Assembly: GCF_002954545.1 (NCBI RefSeq)
Contig: NZ_MSCH01000003.1
Coordinates: forward strand, 2,891,991-2,955,990
Origin: Psychrosphaera saromensis
GTDB taxonomy: Bacteria; Pseudomonadota; Gammaproteobacteria; Enterobacterales; Alteromonadaceae
Direction: 5' to 3'
DNA length: 64,000 nt
Below the pieces are notes generated by a model. The model saw only the letters and a program-made list of their open reading frames with translations. It was not told where the DNA came from and did not search any database. Within the stretch, counting starts at the first letter, position 1. Every line of letters starts with the position of its first letter. Shown here in pieces: positions 1 through 8,691 of the stretch. The position numbers and the translations under genes were made by a program.

Positions 1-643
1 CATGATTAAATCGCCCCATTGCTATCAAAGGTTCAGGTTTTATTAGTCCTGTAGCAGTTGCTGGCACGTCGAAAATATAGCCATGTGATTTACCTAAACC
101 ATCACGTTGATCTAATACGGTTTCTTCACATGTTAACCAACTTCCCCAAGGCGTAACCCCACCAGAACAATTTCTTATGGTGCCGCACAGCGACAAATAT
201 TCCTGTTCTCGTTTATTGTGTTTCACGTTATAAATGATATGGCTGGTTCCACCTGGTAAGGCAACACCGTTATCAAATACATCATAGGCTAAATCAGTTT
301 TATGAGATTGAATACTTGCAGATTCTTTTTTTATACTCTTAGGAGATAATTCATGATTACGAACAAGCGCAACACGTTCATCATCTAAAGCAATACAGCC
401 CATTCCGTCGGCTTTATCTGGTACGGTTAATCCATCATCCATCTTGTCACCAAACTCAGAAATGATCTGGTAGCTAAAGCCAGCTGGTAGATTCAAAATC
501 TTATTAGGATCTGGTAGTAACGGACCATAAGCAGGAATAGTGCTTGGCATATCAGGTATTGATACTTTACCAAAAGCACTGCGAGCAAAACCAGCAAAAG
601 CAAGGCTGCCTGCGCCAAGTAAAAACGATCGTCTAGATGTCAT
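1..643 (-). CDS. PhoX/DUF839 family protein, N-terminal part (runs off the window)
   Basis: The minus-strand frame is open from an ATG at 643 to the left edge, about 214 codons with no stop. The protein begins with a twin-arginine signal (SRRSFLLGAGSLAFAGF), so export by Tat in folded form is likely. It continues with NLPAGFSYQIISEFGDKMDDG, RNHE and GGTSHIIYN, which are typical of PhoX-type alkaline phosphatases and DUF839 proteins. PhoX enzymes are periplasmic calcium/iron phosphatases. The active-site C-terminal half lies outside the window, so enzymatic function is inferred from the family only. Confidence 0.85.
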   Translation of the reverse strand, partial: MTSRRSFLLGAGSLAFAGFARSAFGKVSIPDMPSTIPAYGPLLPDPNKILNLPAGFSYQIISEFGDKMDDGLTVPDKADGMGCIALDDERVALVRNHELSPKSIKKESASIQSHKTDLAYDVFDNGVALPGGTSHIIYNVKHNKREQEYLSLCGTIRNCSGGVTPWGSWLTCEETVLDQRDGLGKSHGYIFDVPATATGLIKPEPLIAMGRFNH

Positions 644-850
644 AATGATCTTCAAATTAACTGTAGGATTTCAATAAATAATAAAGGAAAACACAATTAA
701 GAAATATAACAAGTTAACGATTTCATAAAACGATCATATTCAGAAATATCTAAAATTGCGCTTTAATTTAACTTGCTGCTCTTTATTGAATTTAAGCTAC
801 CTTACTTTTTAAGTGATCACTTTTAAGGCTTTTCACCTAGTCACTAAAAT

Positions 851-975
851 CTAACTGAGCGTTTTTAACGCTCTGTGTTCTTTAGCTAATTTATCTGGCG
901 TTATGCCAAACGTTTTTTAAATGCAGTGGTAAAATTAGCCACATGTGTATAACCAGTCATAAAAGCACCATTAAT
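851..975 (-). pseudogene. 3' remnant of an AraC-family regulator, frameshifted
   Basis: Read on the minus strand, this stretch encodes TGYTHVANFTTAFKKR and then, one frame over, FGITPDKL and a short tail ending at TAG (851-853). Together these match the second helix-turn-helix of AraC/XylS regulators, which reads roughly G-Y-x-x-x-x-x-F-x-x-x-F-K-x-x-F-G-x-T-P. One T appears to be missing at the join, because the literal frame stops after KRLA. No N-terminal domain is found upstream; a 13-bp tandem repeat sits there instead. It is a decayed gene end. Confidence 0.7.
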
Positions 976-997
976 TACGAAGGTGATTAGTGCTTTG

Positions 998-1050
998 TTA
1001 TTATGCTTCGTTATTATGCTTCGTTATTATGCTTCGTTATTAGTGCTTCG
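998..1050. repeat. Tandem repeat, 13-bp unit, about four copies
   Basis: Unit ttattatgcttcg occurs at 998-1010, 1011-1023 and 1024-1036, and a one-base-longer variant at 1037-1050. It lies between the AraC remnant and the 3' end of the dienelactone hydrolase gene, where the remnant's upstream coding sequence should be. Slippage at this repeat may have accompanied loss of the AraC gene. Confidence 0.9.
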
Positions 1051-1081
1051 TAGTTAATAGCGCTTTTTATCCATGGCCAAA

Positions 1082-1993
1082 TTAAGCTAATTTTGAGTTG
1101 AAAAAACCTATGGTTCTAGACCATGCTAAATCAGCATTTGCTTGGTCGTAACGGCCAGTTGAGTCATTATGGAAACCATGTTTTGCGTTTTCATACATGT
1201 GCATAACGTATTCAACGTTATTGGCTTTTAAGTCTTTTTCATACTCAGGCCAAGACGCATTAACACGTTCGTCTAATTCCCCTAGTTGGATCATTAACGG
1301 CGCTTTAATATTTTTGCGTAATTCTTTACTTGCAGGTGTGCCATAAAACGGCACGCCAGCATCAATTAATTTACTATCAACTGCCGCTAAGTAGTTCACC
1401 ATGTAACCACCAAAGCAGAAACCAACCACACCTAACTTATCGTTTGATAATTCATGAGATTTTATAAAATTAGCCGCCGCAACAAAGTCCTGTTCAATCT
1501 TACTTCTCTCTAAAGAGCGCTGCATAGAACGGCCTTCATCGTCATTCCCTGGATAACCGCCTAATGGGAATAATGCATCGGGTGCAAAAGCAATAAAGCC
1601 CGCTTTAGCTAAACGACGAGCCACATCTTTCACATAAGGATTTAGGCCTCGATTTTCATGTACAACAAGCACCACCGGCGCTTTTTTAACTGGCGCATCA
1701 CCTGTGTTTGTCGTTATTGATTTAGGAAGAACCAAATAACCTCTGCCCTCTCCATGACCTTGTGGTGATGGGAAGTTTAAATAAGTTGCCGTGATCTCAG
1801 CATCATTAAACGACACTTGCTCTGCTAAGGCGTAATTTGGAAATAACGCCCCCGTAAGCGTGGTCATTGAATATCCTAGCGCCACTAACCCTGTTAGTTT
1901 TTTCATAAAAGTACGACGGTCCATACCACCGTGAGCGTATGAGTCATACCAATCAAATGCTTCTTCGGGAATGTTTTTATTATTGTTATTCAT
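1082..1993 (-). CDS. Dienelactone hydrolase family protein, Tat-exported
   Basis: A 303-residue alpha/beta hydrolase. A Tat-type N-terminus (DRRTFMKKLTGLVALGYS, residues 25-42) precedes the catalytic domain. The nucleophile elbow GFCFGG puts Cys193 in the nucleophile position typical of dienelactone hydrolases, with Asp240 (GELDER) and His272 (AKHGF) completing the usual triad. The family hydrolyses cyclic enol lactones and related esters; the substrate here is unknown. The layout resembles E. coli YghX, which has the same N-terminal extension. ATG at 1993 follows a GAGG-type ribosome site. It is monocistronic. Confidence 0.88.
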   Translation of the reverse strand: MNNNNKNIPEEAFDWYDSYAHGGMDRRTFMKKLTGLVALGYSMTTLTGALFPNYALAEQVSFNDAEITATYLNFPSPQGHGEGRGYLVLPKSITTNTGDAPVKKAPVVLVVHENRGLNPYVKDVARRLAKAGFIAFAPDALFPLGGYPGNDDEGRSMQRSLERSKIEQDFVAAANFIKSHELSNDKLGVVGFCFGGYMVNYLAAVDSKLIDAGVPFYGTPASKELRKNIKAPLMIQLGELDERVNASWPEYEKDLKANNVEYVMHMYENAKHGFHNDSTGRYDQANADLAWSRTIGFFNSKLA

Positions 1994-2362
1994 GAGGTTC
2001 CTCTGAATTTATTTTGGACGCTGTCAGTTATAACAGAGCATTATCAACAGTGGATAAATATGCAGCAATTAAATAACCTTTTCAAAACTATTCTATAGAC
2101 CACATAGAATATAAGTTGAATGGATAATCTGGGCCGGGCTAATTTAATCCAACATAAAATAAGCTACACAGAATCAATTCCAATTACAGTGTTTAAAAGC
2201 TTACAAGTCGTTGGGCTTAACTAATTTTGGCAAGAGACTAAAGATAGAGGGGGCAAAGGAATAAAATGGCCAAATAAAAATGCCAATCAATAATGATTGG
2301 CATTGTGTAAACTTGTATTACAGTAGTTTTGTCTTACTGCAGCTTAGTATCAAACGTTAGTA
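1994..2362. other. Intergenic stretch with one terminator
   Basis: No open frame with a ribosome site was seen. The only feature recognised is the hairpin at 2279-2304. Confidence 0.6.
2279..2304 (-). terminator. Rho-independent terminator of the two-lipoprotein unit
   Basis: Perfect 11-bp stem aatgccaatca / tgattggcatt with a 4-nt loop. On the minus strand it is followed by a T-rich run (complement of 2271-2280). It lies 59 nt beyond the stop of the 2363-2905 gene. Confidence 0.8.
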
Positions 2363-2905
2363 TTACATCATCAACTTTTTAAATTCAGCATCTGAATACA
2401 GTTGACTTAATAACTGCTTAACCAATGTAGGGTAAGAGTTTTGAGCGTTTGGAATAGCGATGCTGCCAATAAAAGACGAATCCCACTCAATTTTAGCCGT
2501 TAATGTTTTGTTAAAAACAGTGTCTGTATTTTTAGATACAGTAAATTCAACCGTCATGATCCCATCGCCTACACTAAAACCAGACGCATCCAAATCATTC
2601 TCCGTAATTTTTGCAGTTAACAACAAAGGAGAAAGTGGATTAAACAAAGACGCTTTTTTGAATTCTAATTGAATAGCATCTTCAAGATAGTCTGCATAAG
2701 ATGCATTTACTGGAGACTTTAATTTAGAACCACGAAGTGAGATAGAGTTTAGCTTTTTATTTGCTAAGACAAAATCCCCCGTATTTATCTCTTGTTTGTT
2801 TTGCTTTAACACATTTACATTGTCTACGTTAGCTGTGTATTTGGGAGCAACAATAGTACATCCGCCCAACCAAACTACTGCTAATAATATGCTTAATATT
2901 TTCAT
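2363..2905 (-). CDS. Hypothetical lipoprotein (180 aa)
   Basis: The signal peptide MKILSILLAVVWLGGC ends in a lipobox (LGGC), so the mature protein should be lipid-anchored from Cys16. The rest is a soluble domain ending in a conserved-looking block around SSFIGSIAIPNAQ. No enzyme motif was recognised. It starts 11 nt after the lipoprotein gene at 2917-3594, so the two are probably co-transcribed; both are about 200-residue lipoproteins and may form an envelope pair. Function unknown. Confidence 0.75.
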   Translation of the reverse strand: MKILSILLAVVWLGGCTIVAPKYTANVDNVNVLKQNKQEINTGDFVLANKKLNSISLRGSKLKSPVNASYADYLEDAIQLEFKKASLFNPLSPLLLTAKITENDLDASGFSVGDGIMTVEFTVSKNTDTVFNKTLTAKIEWDSSFIGSIAIPNAQNSYPTLVKQLLSQLYSDAEFKKLMM

Positions 2906-2916
2906 TCTAATTTTCC

Positions 2917-3594
2917 TTAATTAATGGCTAAATATGATAATTCAGTTTTGTTAAATAAGCCTTGGTCTTCCAACATTAGGCTGTATTGTAATTGTTTATT
3001 TTCAATCATTTCTTTAAGTGCATCTCTAACCATATTGCTGATGGTTTCGTCGAATGCTTTTTTCGGTGTGTTCCCCATAGCAGGAATAAACCAAATACCG
3101 ATCATTGTCTTAATTGTATCGGTTGAACCATGAGAATATGATGCTGCTGGAGTAGCTGTGGTTAATAGTTCAGCTTTTAATGTATATTTGTCTGTAGCAA
3201 AGCTAGGTATTACTCCAAAAGTAAATCCAGTTATAAAGCCAGCAATTGCTGCTCCACCTTGATTTTCAACATGGTTATAAAAATGTAATTTAATAACATG
3301 TTCCGCATTGGCAGAATTAAATTCATCAATGGTATAAGAATTAAATAATTTAGCTGCATCAATTTCTCTTTTTACAATTTCTGTTAATGCAGGAACTGAA
3401 CTTGTTAAATCGATGGCACTATCTGATTCAGGATTACCTCTAAAAAACTTAATATCAAAAGCAACGGTAGGTTTAGACTCATACTGTTGAACGTCTGGCA
3501 AATCAACCTGAGCTAGTTTCTTCCCCGGGAAAGATGCACAACCACCTAACATTAATGTTAAAAAAGTGATTAGTAATATAAGACTTCTGTTCAT
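2917..3594 (-). CDS. Hypothetical lipoprotein (225 aa)
   Basis: First gene of a two-lipoprotein unit. The N-terminus MNRSLILLITFLTLMLGGC is a type II signal with lipobox LGGC and Cys19 as the anchor. A glycine-rich hydrophobic patch (GGAAIAGFITGFTFG, about residues 113-127) could insert in a membrane. No known domain was recognised. ATG at 3594. Function unknown; the tight pairing with the next lipoprotein suggests a shared role at the outer membrane. Confidence 0.75.
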   Translation of the reverse strand: MNRSLILLITFLTLMLGGCASFPGKKLAQVDLPDVQQYESKPTVAFDIKFFRGNPESDSAIDLTSSVPALTEIVKREIDAAKLFNSYTIDEFNSANAEHVIKLHFYNHVENQGGAAIAGFITGFTFGVIPSFATDKYTLKAELLTTATPAASYSHGSTDTIKTMIGIWFIPAMGNTPKKAFDETISNMVRDALKEMIENKQLQYSLMLEDQGLFNKTELSYLAIN

Positions 3595-3721
3595 ACTTCA
3601 ATTTCCATATATTGTTTATAATTATAGTTAATTACTATTAACCAAATTATATTGCCTTATTTATTAGCAACTTAAAAGCATTAATTACAACAGTATATTT
3701 TATTACTTAGTTAATAAAATA

Positions 3722-4375
3722 TCAGTTAGGCAGCACTATGACACCTAGTTGCTCAAATAATTGCTCTTGTTGCCAGTCACAAATCTTTACGCCGTTTAAG
3801 TTAACGCGGCGGACATCCAAGCCCGTTAATTCGCAATTGGTTAAGTCACAAAACTCCATATTAAATTGCAGCCAACTCTCAGGAGAAAATACACCTCGGC
3901 TTAAATCAGAGCCTTTAAAAGACGCATTTTGTAAATTAGCCCCAGTCCAGCGATTTTCAAATAAATCACACTTTTCAATACACTGTTTTTCAAAGTCGGT
4001 GTAAGCCAAATTACAGCCTGTAATGTACACAGAACAAAAGTAACTTTGCCTAGATATCTGATTCACAAAATTGGTTTTTACAAAGCTAGCACCTTGTAAG
4101 TCACATTCTCTAAACTCTGCACCAAAACCATTGGCACCCAAAAAGTTCGCCATACCTAATTTACACGAGTTAAAACTCGCATCACGTAAGTCGGTATATT
4201 TAAACTGACAACCAATACTGTCGCCACTTTCAATAAACTTACAGTTAATAAATTTAGCATCTGTTAAGTCAGCAAAACTAAAGTCACATTGATAAAAATT
4301 ACAATTTTCAAATCGCTGCTCTTGTAAGTTTTGTTTGGAAAAGTCATGTTGATGAAAGGTTTGTTCGCTGGTCAT
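3722..4375 (-). CDS. qnr: Qnr-like pentapeptide repeat protein
   Basis: I start at ATG 4375 because an AGGAT ribosome site precedes it; this gives 217 residues, close to Qnr proteins (214-218 aa). An upstream in-frame start at 4459 has no such support. The protein is made of A(D/N)LxX pentapeptides with a break near GDSIGCQF and carries Qnr-type blocks: YFCSVYITGCNLAY, CDLFENRWTGA, FKGSDLSRG and a tail ending QLFEQLGV. Qnr proteins are DNA-mimicking right-handed beta-helix dimers that protect gyrase and topoisomerase IV from quinolones. Here it is a lone chromosomal gene flanked by repeats. Family assignment is firm; resistance activity is inferred. Confidence 0.88.
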   Translation of the reverse strand: MTSEQTFHQHDFSKQNLQEQRFENCNFYQCDFSFADLTDAKFINCKFIESGDSIGCQFKYTDLRDASFNSCKLGMANFLGANGFGAEFRECDLQGASFVKTNFVNQISRQSYFCSVYITGCNLAYTDFEKQCIEKCDLFENRWTGANLQNASFKGSDLSRGVFSPESWLQFNMEFCDLTNCELTGLDVRRVNLNGVKICDWQQEQLFEQLGVIVLPN

Positions 4376-4842
4376 TCTGTATCCTAAAAAATGCATTTCA
4401 ATTAACTTTAATTGACTAAGGATCAACTTAAGCAGAAATATTTGACGCAAGACTAGCATTGCAAAACAGCAACAATCAAGCAGATAAAAACCGCTAAATT
4501 TGCATTTATAACTAGGTGTTAAATATCAATTTAAAGGCAGCTAAGAGTGGCGAGAACCGAGTTGCGAGGAAAAGCAGCCGTAAGCCGTAAGTCAATCGAA
4601 GAGCAGTTACGAGTGGCGAGAACCGAGTTGCGAGAAAAACAGCCGTAAGCTGTAAGTCAATCGAAGAGCAGCTAAGAGTTGCGAGGAACTTATCCCCTAT
4701 TAGCTAACAACACTGCCAAGTTAATTAAATGCGATTAGATTGGCAATACCTTAGAAGGAAAATCAGTTAACTCTATATAAATAGAGTCAACGACTAAGAC
4801 CGACCTTGTAAATAAATCTGTTACAGGGTCTAAATACCCTTT
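4376..4842. other. Intergenic stretch carrying dispersed repeats
   Basis: This holds the 65-bp tandem repeat at 4537-4687 and a short ctctat/atagag inverted repeat near 4770-4787. No coding sequence was recognised. Confidence 0.6.
4537..4687 (+). repeat. Tandem copies of a dispersed GCGAG-rich repeat
   Basis: Two copies of a roughly 65-bp unit (4537-4602 and 4603-4667) plus a truncated third (4668-4687). Each begins gcag(c/t)ta(a/c)gagt and contains gcgagaaccgagttgcgag, then ccgtaag and gtcaatcgaaga. Related sequence occurs at 7945, 9530-9631, 11069-11100 and 23494-23527. Confidence 0.9.
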
Positions 4843-7368
4843 TTATTCTAAAACATAAGGATATACAAATTTAGTATTTAGAACACTGTCATTTTGGATT
4901 TCTCCCCAACAAGTCACGTCTGCATTGCTATAATGTGCACAACTTTGGTTCTGACCAACACTAATTTCTATAATGTCCTTTAACCCTGCAATATTCACAG
5001 GAGTGTAGGCATCTGTTGTCGTACCATCACCTAGTTGCCCATTATCATTGTCGCCCCAACATTGTACTGTGCCATCACTTCTCATAGCACAACTATGATT
5101 AGTGCCTAAACTAACTTGAGTAGCATCGGTTAAGTTTATTACAGTAACAGGTACATTTGAGTTATCCGTTGTATTATTCCCCAGGTTTCCTGAAGTATTA
5201 TCCCCCCAACAAGCAACTGAAGTGTCACCTTTTATCGCACAACTATGATTACTGACAACACTAATAGAAGTCACTCCAGTTAAAGAGTTAACATCAACAG
5301 GAACCGAAGAATCTGCATTTGTTCCATCACCAAGTTGTCCTCTGATGTTACTGCCCCAACACACAACAGACGAATCATTTTTTAAGGCACAACTATGAGA
5401 ATTTCCCAATTCAATCGTACTTACATTAGTGAGGTTTAATACATCTACAGGAACAGAAGAGTTTCCCGTTGTCCCATCTCCAAGTTGTCCGCTAGCATTA
5501 TTCCCCCAACAAGATACGGTACCATCGTTTTTAACAGCACAACTATGATAATCCCCCAAACTAATATCAACTACATCGATAAGGTTTAAAACATCAACAG
5601 CTATAGCCGAATCATCCGTTGCATTATTACCAAGTTGTCCTCGATTGTTATAACCCCAGCAAGATACGGTACCATTGTTTTTAACGGCACAGTTATGATT
5701 ATAACCTACACTAACATCAGTAGAATCATCGGTATTATTAACCACGCTAGGAAGTGATCCCACAAACCCTATTTCACCATTACCTAATTGACCATAGTAA
5801 TTACGCTCCCCCCAACAAGTAACAACTCCATCAACCGTCAATCCGCACTGATGGGTATTACCTATTCCTTGGTTTGAGATACCTGTTAATTCAGAAGTAG
5901 TGATAGGCGTTGTTGTATTTTTAACATCTTCATATCCGAGTTGACCATTCCCATTATACCCCCAGCAAGTAACTGAATTATTATTTTCCAATGCACAAAT
6001 ATGATCAGCACCAACACTGGCAGTTTTAAAATCATTTCCTTTGGTTATCAACGTTGCCGTTGAAATATTATCACTTATAGAAGCGCTAATTAGATTATCT
6101 TCATTATAACCCCAGCAGTAAGCATCACCGTCATTAGTAACTGCACAACTGACGTAGTTACCTAGATTAATAGATGCAACATCTGTAAGACCACCAACGG
6201 TCGTAGGAACTAAAGAATCATCAAACGTTCCGTTACCAAGCTGACCAGAATCATTAGATCCCCAACACGCCGCTGTACCATCAGTTTTTATAATACAACT
6301 GCTATCGCCACCTACACTAATAGCACTAACATTATTTACATTTGAAGTATTAACAAACGTTGAAGAATTATCGGTTGAACCATCTCCAAGTTGACCCGAG
6401 CTATTGTAGCCCCAGCAAACTACATCATTAACACCTTTAACTGCACAAGTATGGCCTCCCCCAGAACTAACTGCCGTTGCGCCAGTAAGACCCAACACAT
6501 TAACAGGAACTAAACTATTTGTTGTTGTTCCATCTCCGAGTTGACCTGCAAAATTGTTTCCCCAGCAAGCAACTGTAGCGTCACTTTTTATCGCGCAATT
6601 AAATGCATAGCCGGATGTAATTGCAATGACATCCGTTAGCGTAGCAACCGTAACCGGAGTTAAACTATCAACAGTTGTTCCATCACCTAACTGTCCGCTA
6701 TTATTTCTTCCCCAACAAGCAACTGTACCGTCGCTTTTTAAAGCACAACTATGACTGCTACCTGTACTTACATCGATAATATCGGTTAAATCAGGTACTG
6801 CAACTGGAGAGCTTGAGTGATCCGTTGTGCCATTTCCGAGTTGTCCTTCGTAATTTTCCCCCCAGCAAACAAGAGTTTGATCTTCTGTAATCGCACAATT
6901 ATGGTTATCACCAGAATTTATTGAATTAACCAGTAGTTTACTGGCGTACTCTAAACTTTGAGTTTGAACTTGATTTGATTTTTGGTGTGAAAACTCCAAA
7001 TCATAACTACCCGCAGGTAACAAAGGAGTTGTAAAATATAATTCGTGTGGACTTTGTGAAGTAATATCAAGAGGGATGTTATTTAACGAAACATTCATAG
7101 CACCGTCTAACTCACTACCTGAGACTTGCACTTGAGAGCCATCAAATAATACTTTTTGAATAATAGATGTAATAGAGAAAGGCTCAACATATTCATCAAC
7201 TACTTCTTCAGCTTCTTCCTCAGTTGCTTCTTCAGTTTCGTCCTCGGCTTCTTCAGTTTCACCTACTACAACTTCTTCTATCTCATCAATAATTTGTTCA
7301 GAATCGTTAGACTTACTGCAGCCTGTAACAAACACACTTATAAATAATAAAGTTACTAAATACTTCAT
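4843..7368 (-). CDS. RCC1-repeat lipoprotein (double beta-propeller)
   Basis: ATG at 7368 is chosen because AAAGGG lies upstream at usable spacing; a GTG three codons earlier is too close to it. The 841-residue protein has a lipobox (VTGC), then a very acidic Glu-rich linker (about residues 25-65), an IPT/Ig-like segment, and 14 RCC1 units from about residue 145 on. The typical unit reads CA(V/I)KxDGTVxCWGxNxxGQLGDGT; the last is truncated. Fourteen units would make two seven-bladed propellers. Nearly every unit keeps two cysteines, suggesting a disulfide in each blade. It is probably an outer-membrane-anchored, surface or periplasmic binding protein; ligand unknown. Confidence 0.88.
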   Translation of the reverse strand: MKYLVTLLFISVFVTGCSKSNDSEQIIDEIEEVVVGETEEAEDETEEATEEEAEEVVDEYVEPFSITSIIQKVLFDGSQVQVSGSELDGAMNVSLNNIPLDITSQSPHELYFTTPLLPAGSYDLEFSHQKSNQVQTQSLEYASKLLVNSINSGDNHNCAITEDQTLVCWGENYEGQLGNGTTDHSSSPVAVPDLTDIIDVSTGSSHSCALKSDGTVACWGRNNSGQLGDGTTVDSLTPVTVATLTDVIAITSGYAFNCAIKSDATVACWGNNFAGQLGDGTTTNSLVPVNVLGLTGATAVSSGGGHTCAVKGVNDVVCWGYNSSGQLGDGSTDNSSTFVNTSNVNNVSAISVGGDSSCIIKTDGTAACWGSNDSGQLGNGTFDDSLVPTTVGGLTDVASINLGNYVSCAVTNDGDAYCWGYNEDNLISASISDNISTATLITKGNDFKTASVGADHICALENNNSVTCWGYNGNGQLGYEDVKNTTTPITTSELTGISNQGIGNTHQCGLTVDGVVTCWGERNYYGQLGNGEIGFVGSLPSVVNNTDDSTDVSVGYNHNCAVKNNGTVSCWGYNNRGQLGNNATDDSAIAVDVLNLIDVVDISLGDYHSCAVKNDGTVSCWGNNASGQLGDGTTGNSSVPVDVLNLTNVSTIELGNSHSCALKNDSSVVCWGSNIRGQLGDGTNADSSVPVDVNSLTGVTSISVVSNHSCAIKGDTSVACWGDNTSGNLGNNTTDNSNVPVTVINLTDATQVSLGTNHSCAMRSDGTVQCWGDNDNGQLGDGTTTDAYTPVNIAGLKDIIEISVGQNQSCAHYSNADVTCWGEIQNDSVLNTKFVYPYVLE

Positions 7369-7648
7369 TAGTAGCACAACCCTTTTAATAAACTGACAAA
7401 ATTGTCAACTTGATACTTTTGATGTCAAAATTTAACCTGGATCATACCAATCAGTAAAGCATTTGGGAATAGCTTATTTTATTATGGTTTGCTTATATTT
7501 CTTATACAAATAACGGCTTGATAAAATGTAATCGGTGAAATTTAACACTAGCCCAACAACACACTGCCAAGTTAATAAAATGCTGTTAGACTAACGTCTC
7601 TTCATAATGAAGATAAACCGCCCTTTACACTTCAAAGGAGAAGATAAG

Positions 7649-7897
7649 ATGGCAAAACGTAAAATGAGTAACGGGAGCAAAGCCCAGCAGCTTTCAGTAG
7701 CAAAGCTTAAAACCGACACCACCTCAACGTCAAAAACAACTGACCTTGGCCGCGGCACAATAAACCACAGCGCACTTGGAGCATTGGTTACCAGTAAAGT
7801 GTTTAGAATGAGAGTAGAGAAAGCAAAAAAAGGAAAAGGCGCATTTAGCCGTAAAGCAAAACACTCAGGGAAAGAGTGTTATCAAATAGCCGCTTAG
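7649..7897 (+). CDS. arfA: Alternative ribosome-rescue factor ArfA
   Basis: The start at ATG 7649 follows a strong AAAGGAGA ribosome site; an ATG at 7607 has none. The 82-residue basic protein carries the ArfA signature: ALGALVTSKVFRMRVEKAKK, then GKGAFSRKAKH. ArfA binds ribosomes stalled on mRNAs without a stop codon and recruits RF2 when trans-translation by tmRNA fails. In E. coli the message is cut or terminated inside the gene, so ArfA is made in quantity only when tmRNA is inactive. A hairpin lies just after the conserved RKAKH (see 7860-7880), consistent with that control. The first 35 residues are a poorly conserved extension. Confidence 0.85.
   Translation: MAKRKMSNGSKAQQLSVAKLKTDTTSTSKTTDLGRGTINHSALGALVTSKVFRMRVEKAKKGKGAFSRKAKHSGKECYQIAA
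7860..7880 (+). promoter_or_regulatory. Hairpin inside the 3' end of arfA
   Basis: Seven-bp stem aacactc / gagtgtt with a 7-nt loop, immediately after the codons for RKAKH. In characterised arfA genes a hairpin at this place gives cleaved or terminated non-stop mRNA, which feeds back through tmRNA. No clear T run follows, so RNase cleavage fits better than termination. The role is inferred. Confidence 0.5.
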
Positions 7898-7944
7898 CTT
7901 TTATTTTAGCTTAGCGATTATTTGATAATACTTTTGGAGTTATA

Positions 7945-8003
7945 CAGCTGCGAGTGGCGAGAACCGAGTTGCGAGGAAAGCGAAGAAAAGCGAAGAAAAG
8001 CCG
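7945..8003 (+). repeat. Dispersed GCGAG-rich repeat, single copy
   Basis: It opens cagctgcgagtggcgag and contains accgagttgcgagg, matching the 4537-4687 family, then runs into a short tandem of gcgaagaaaa. It lies between arfA and the 3' end of the 8017-8403 frame. Confidence 0.85.
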
Positions 8004-8016
8004 CTAGATTCAATCC

Positions 8017-8403
8017 TCAATCAAGTTTAAACACACCATAAATCAAGTCATACTTTTCTGAGTAATCAGTAAAGTCTGCAATTTCTCTAGCGCCTTTATT
8101 TAAATCTACGGCAGCTTCATTTGAATACTCTTTAATCCACTTATCCGTAAGGCTTTTCTTCCAAGAGTCCGCCAAAATTAGGCCGTATGCACATTGAGGA
8201 AGCGGTTTATCTCTGTCATCAAAAACGGATTTGAACTGCTTTTTCAGAGCTTCACTGTTGAGCTTTTTGATATCACGGTCTATTGCGCCAAAGTTGTTTG
8301 TAATTGCAGAGTTTCTTTTAGCTTCTATACAAAGTAACCAATCATTTAAAAAAAGACTTCTAATAAATGTATACAATACTTTGTTCTCCAGACTAACAAA
8401 CAA
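8017..8403 (-). CDS. Hypothetical protein, possibly a gene fragment
   Basis: A 128-codon frame opening at a TTG with no visible ribosome site, so the true start is uncertain and the gene may have lost its 5' end. The protein has an LCIEAKRN segment of the E-x-K kind seen in PD-(D/E)XK nucleases, but the rest of that fold cannot be confirmed. The tail (WIKEYSNEAAVDLNKGAREI) looks like real coding sequence. It may be a remnant of a longer gene. Function unknown. Confidence 0.4.
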   Translation of the reverse strand: MFVSLENKVLYTFIRSLFLNDWLLCIEAKRNSAITNNFGAIDRDIKKLNSEALKKQFKSVFDDRDKPLPQCAYGLILADSWKKSLTDKWIKEYSNEAAVDLNKGAREIADFTDYSEKYDLIYGVFKLD

Positions 8404-8618
8404 ACAAACTATTAGCGTGAATTATTAATTAAAAAACACATTAATTATGCTAATAAACGCAATATTAATCGTAACTTAGCAATTGATTTCATCATAAACA
8501 ATTTAATTTAATTCTGAGGCGCCGCCCCGCTTTATTACACCGTAAGGTGAAATACAGAGGTTCATAACTAAGAAAACTTATAATTAACACTCCAGGTTAA
8601 ATATCAGCCAATAAAAAG

Positions 8619-8649
8619 CAAAAAAGAACACCAAAATGTTCTTTTTTTA
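8619..8649 (-). terminator. Rho-independent terminator, works in either direction
   Basis: Stem aaaagaaca / tgttctttt, with A runs on one side and T runs on the other. It follows the stop of the 8692-9387 gene by about 40 nt. Confidence 0.8.
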
Positions 8650-8691
8650 ACGTATCTCAAATCAATTAAACAACGAGATATTACCTTACTT

